NCBI GenBank assembly: GCA_023436745.1
Contig: JAEZHZ010000310.1
Location: forward strand, 1-27,768
Reading direction: 5' to 3'
From: Pseudomonadota bacterium
GTDB taxonomy: Bacteria > Pseudomonadota > Alphaproteobacteria > Rhizobiales > Devosiaceae
Length of the DNA: 27,768 nucleotides
In this document: positions 26,335 to 27,768 of the stretch, in pieces
Layout of the letters: the number at the start of each line of letters is the position of its first letter
Numbering within the stretch: the first letter of the stretch is position 1
The notes under the pieces: generated by a model
The model's input: the letters and a program-made list of their open reading frames with translations, nothing else
Told to the model about the DNA's origin: nothing
Databases searched by the model: none
Translations under genes and position numbers: made by a program

Positions 26335-27426
26335 TCAGTCGGTCGGGCCGGCGGCTATCCGGCCGAGTAGGTCATCTGCAGCCCTGGGGGGCAGAGCGCC
26401 GAACCGCATGGTGGCTGTAAAACTCTCACCGCGGGCGAGGTGGAGGAGGTCGCCCTTTCGCCGGGCAGCCTCCCGGCCCTCGGGACCCGCCGTGGCCGGC
26501 AGGGCGAACCCCATGGCTTGCCGTTCGGGTGCCCGGGTGATCCAGCGGACGGCGTAGGGAAGGTCATCCGGCTGCCAGCTGACGAAATCCGCGCTGCCAT
26601 CGTCAAGAAGCTGCGCGCTGTGGGCCCATCCGTCCGGGCCAGCGGGCATTTTTAGCGTGGTGACAAATTCCGGCTCGATGCGGTCGTCGGGGCCGACGAG
26701 GCGATGCTGCCTGAAGTCGGCAGCGACGCGATCGTGCCAGTCATGGGTGCTCGGGGGCGCTGTCTCCGGCAGAGCCGGCTTCTCCCACGCGCAGGCGGCG
26801 TCATCGGCGCGGTCGACGAGCCGCGCAGAGGGAACCGGGGCAAAGTTCACATGCCCGAGGTACATGCAGGGCATGTGGTCGCCGCCGATGTTTTCGATCG
26901 TGACCGTGCAGTGCACATCAGCGCGTCGCTCGAAGAAGCGCAGCGTGGGCCGGAACTCGAACGCATGGGAGAAGGCTTCGCGATCGCTTGCCACGCCACC
27001 CAGCTCGACAAAGTGCTCGCCGTTGCTGGTCCCCAGTCGCAGATACGCCTGCTCAAAGGGGATGTTGGGAAGTTCACCGTGGGGCAGGTGATGCTCCCCC
27101 GCCTGCGGAGAGCCCATGGCGGTGCCTCCGCAGTGGACAAAGAAGGCGCCGTACGTCCTTCGGAACTCGCGCGTATCCACCGGTGCATCGAAGACCGACT
27201 GCATCGTCAGGCGCCGCTCGCCCGCGTAGGCGTCCCAGATCTGCTGACCCTTGAAGGGCAGCAGAGTGAACAGACCCGTCCCCGTGGAAAGCTCCAGCGC
27301 TTCTATGCCAGAAGCGTACCTGAATGCGTGGACGCGGATTTCCCCATGCTCCAGCAGCAGTCGCCGCTCGCGTTCGAACATGTCCCGGAACAGGTGCAGC
27401 GTCGTCGGCATGGCAGATGCACTCAC
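26335..27426 (-). CDS. DUF4432 aldose-1-epimerase-like protein
   Basis: A 363-residue protein of the DUF4432 branch of the galactose-mutarotase fold. Features include LLPFKGQQIWDAY near the start, FFVHCGGTAMGSP, the segment HGELPN and VTIENIGGDHMPCMYLGHVNF. His residues in HHLPHGELPN and in LGHVNF occupy places where mutarotases keep catalytic or sugar-binding His, and the late motif AMGFALPATAGPEG is common in the family. No signal peptide. The GTG at 27426 overlaps the stop of the IclR-type gene (GTGA); the ATG at 27411 is an alternative. Presumably it acts on a sugar or sugar acid controlled by that regulator. It converges with the GntR gene across a 54-bp gap. Confidence 0.82.
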   Translation of the reverse strand: MSASAMPTTLHLFRDMFERERRLLLEHGEIRVHAFRYASGIEALELSTGTGLFTLLPFKGQQIWDAYAGERRLTMQSVFDAPVDTREFRRTYGAFFVHCGGTAMGSPQAGEHHLPHGELPNIPFEQAYLRLGTSNGEHFVELGGVASDREAFSHAFEFRPTLRFFERRADVHCTVTIENIGGDHMPCMYLGHVNFAPVPSARLVDRADDAACAWEKPALPETAPPSTHDWHDRVAADFRQHRLVGPDDRIEPEFVTTLKMPAGPDGWAHSAQLLDDGSADFVSWQPDDLPYAVRWITRAPERQAMGFALPATAGPEGREAARRKGDLLHLARGESFTATMRFGALPPRAADDLLGRIAAGPTD

Positions 27427-27768
27427 TGCGGGTCCAGGCGAGGACCCGGGGCAGGGATCGGCTTGTCTAGGGGAGCGAGCTGGCCGCCCATGGCCATGCA
27501 GATCGTGTCCGCCGCCTCGTGGAGCAGGCCGACGACTTCCGCCAGCGGCTTGGGCGTTCCGTAGGTGCTGAGATAGGGTACGGTCACTGCCGCCAGGGCC
27601 GTTCCATTGCTGTCCAGTATCGGGAAGCTGATGTCGACGACACCGGGCAGCAAACGACCTTCGACCATTTCATAGCCGTTTTCCAGAATGGCCTCTATGC
27701 GTGCATGGAGATAGGCGAGCTCGGCCGGCTTGAGCTGAGATCTTGCCTGTTCGAGATACCATTCGCGG
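27423..27768 (-). CDS. IclR-family regulator, C-terminal part (runs off the edge)
   Basis: About 114 C-terminal residues of an IclR-type regulator are present; the helix-turn-helix and most of the effector domain lie beyond the right edge. The visible part begins around REWYLEQARSQLKPAE and includes the IclR effector-domain core NGYEMVEGRLLPGVVDISFP, ILDSNGTALAAVTVPYL and the closing helix LLHEAADTICMAMG. An internal ATG at 27668 would give only 81 residues and is not the start. The stop overlaps the DUF4432 start by 4 bp, so regulator and enzyme form one operon, with the regulator first. Confidence 0.85.
   Translation of the reverse strand, partial: REWYLEQARSQLKPAELAYLHARIEAILENGYEMVEGRLLPGVVDISFPILDSNGTALAAVTVPYLSTYGTPKPLAEVVGLLHEAADTICMAMGGQLAPLDKPIPAPGPRLDPQ

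Overview
This is a GC-rich window from a Gram-negative bacterium, most likely an alphaproteobacterium of the Hyphomicrobiales (Devosia-like genomes come to mind). That placement is inferred from the strong G/C bias at third codon positions, the abundance of ABC uptake operons, an autotransporter and periplasmic thiol-redox proteins; no rRNA or tRNA gene is present to test it. I found no IS element, CRISPR array, phage gene or replication origin.

Left part (1-8.5 kb) is a patchwork. It holds an orphan coding fragment at the left edge, a secreted alpha/beta hydrolase (minus), and a large type Va autotransporter (minus) whose reading frame is broken near 4273. One or two small hypothetical ORFs follow. 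Next is a compact plus-strand trio: a periplasmic thioredoxin-like protein, a CcdA/DsbD-type membrane electron carrier, and a secreted two-domain rhodanese. A lone S51 (peptidase E-like) serine peptidase closes the part.

Middle part (8.8-16.7 kb) carries a heterodimeric ABC exporter with one degenerate and one canonical ATP site. It converges on a monosaccharide-type ABC importer (ATPase, permease, binding protein; minus). The importer is divergent from a zinc dehydrogenase resembling L-galactonate/L-gulonate-type 5-dehydrogenases. The shared upstream region has a GntR/FCD-type operator motif, so uptake and first oxidation of a sugar or sugar acid are probably co-regulated.

Right part (16.9-26.3 kb) is the most distinctive. 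A tightly packed eight-gene minus-strand operon encodes an AtuA-type protein split into two polypeptides, a complete peptide/opine-type ABC importer (binding protein, two permeases, two ATPases) and a cytoplasmic type-B carboxylesterase. Every junction is a 4-bp overlap or a gap of 1-2 bp. A divergent GntR/FCD regulator sits across a 32-bp symmetrical dyad. The layout reads as an inducible import-and-hydrolysis pathway for an unknown, possibly ester- or lactone-type, compound. The window ends with a DUF4432 aldose-epimerase-like gene overlapped by the 3' end of an IclR-family regulator.
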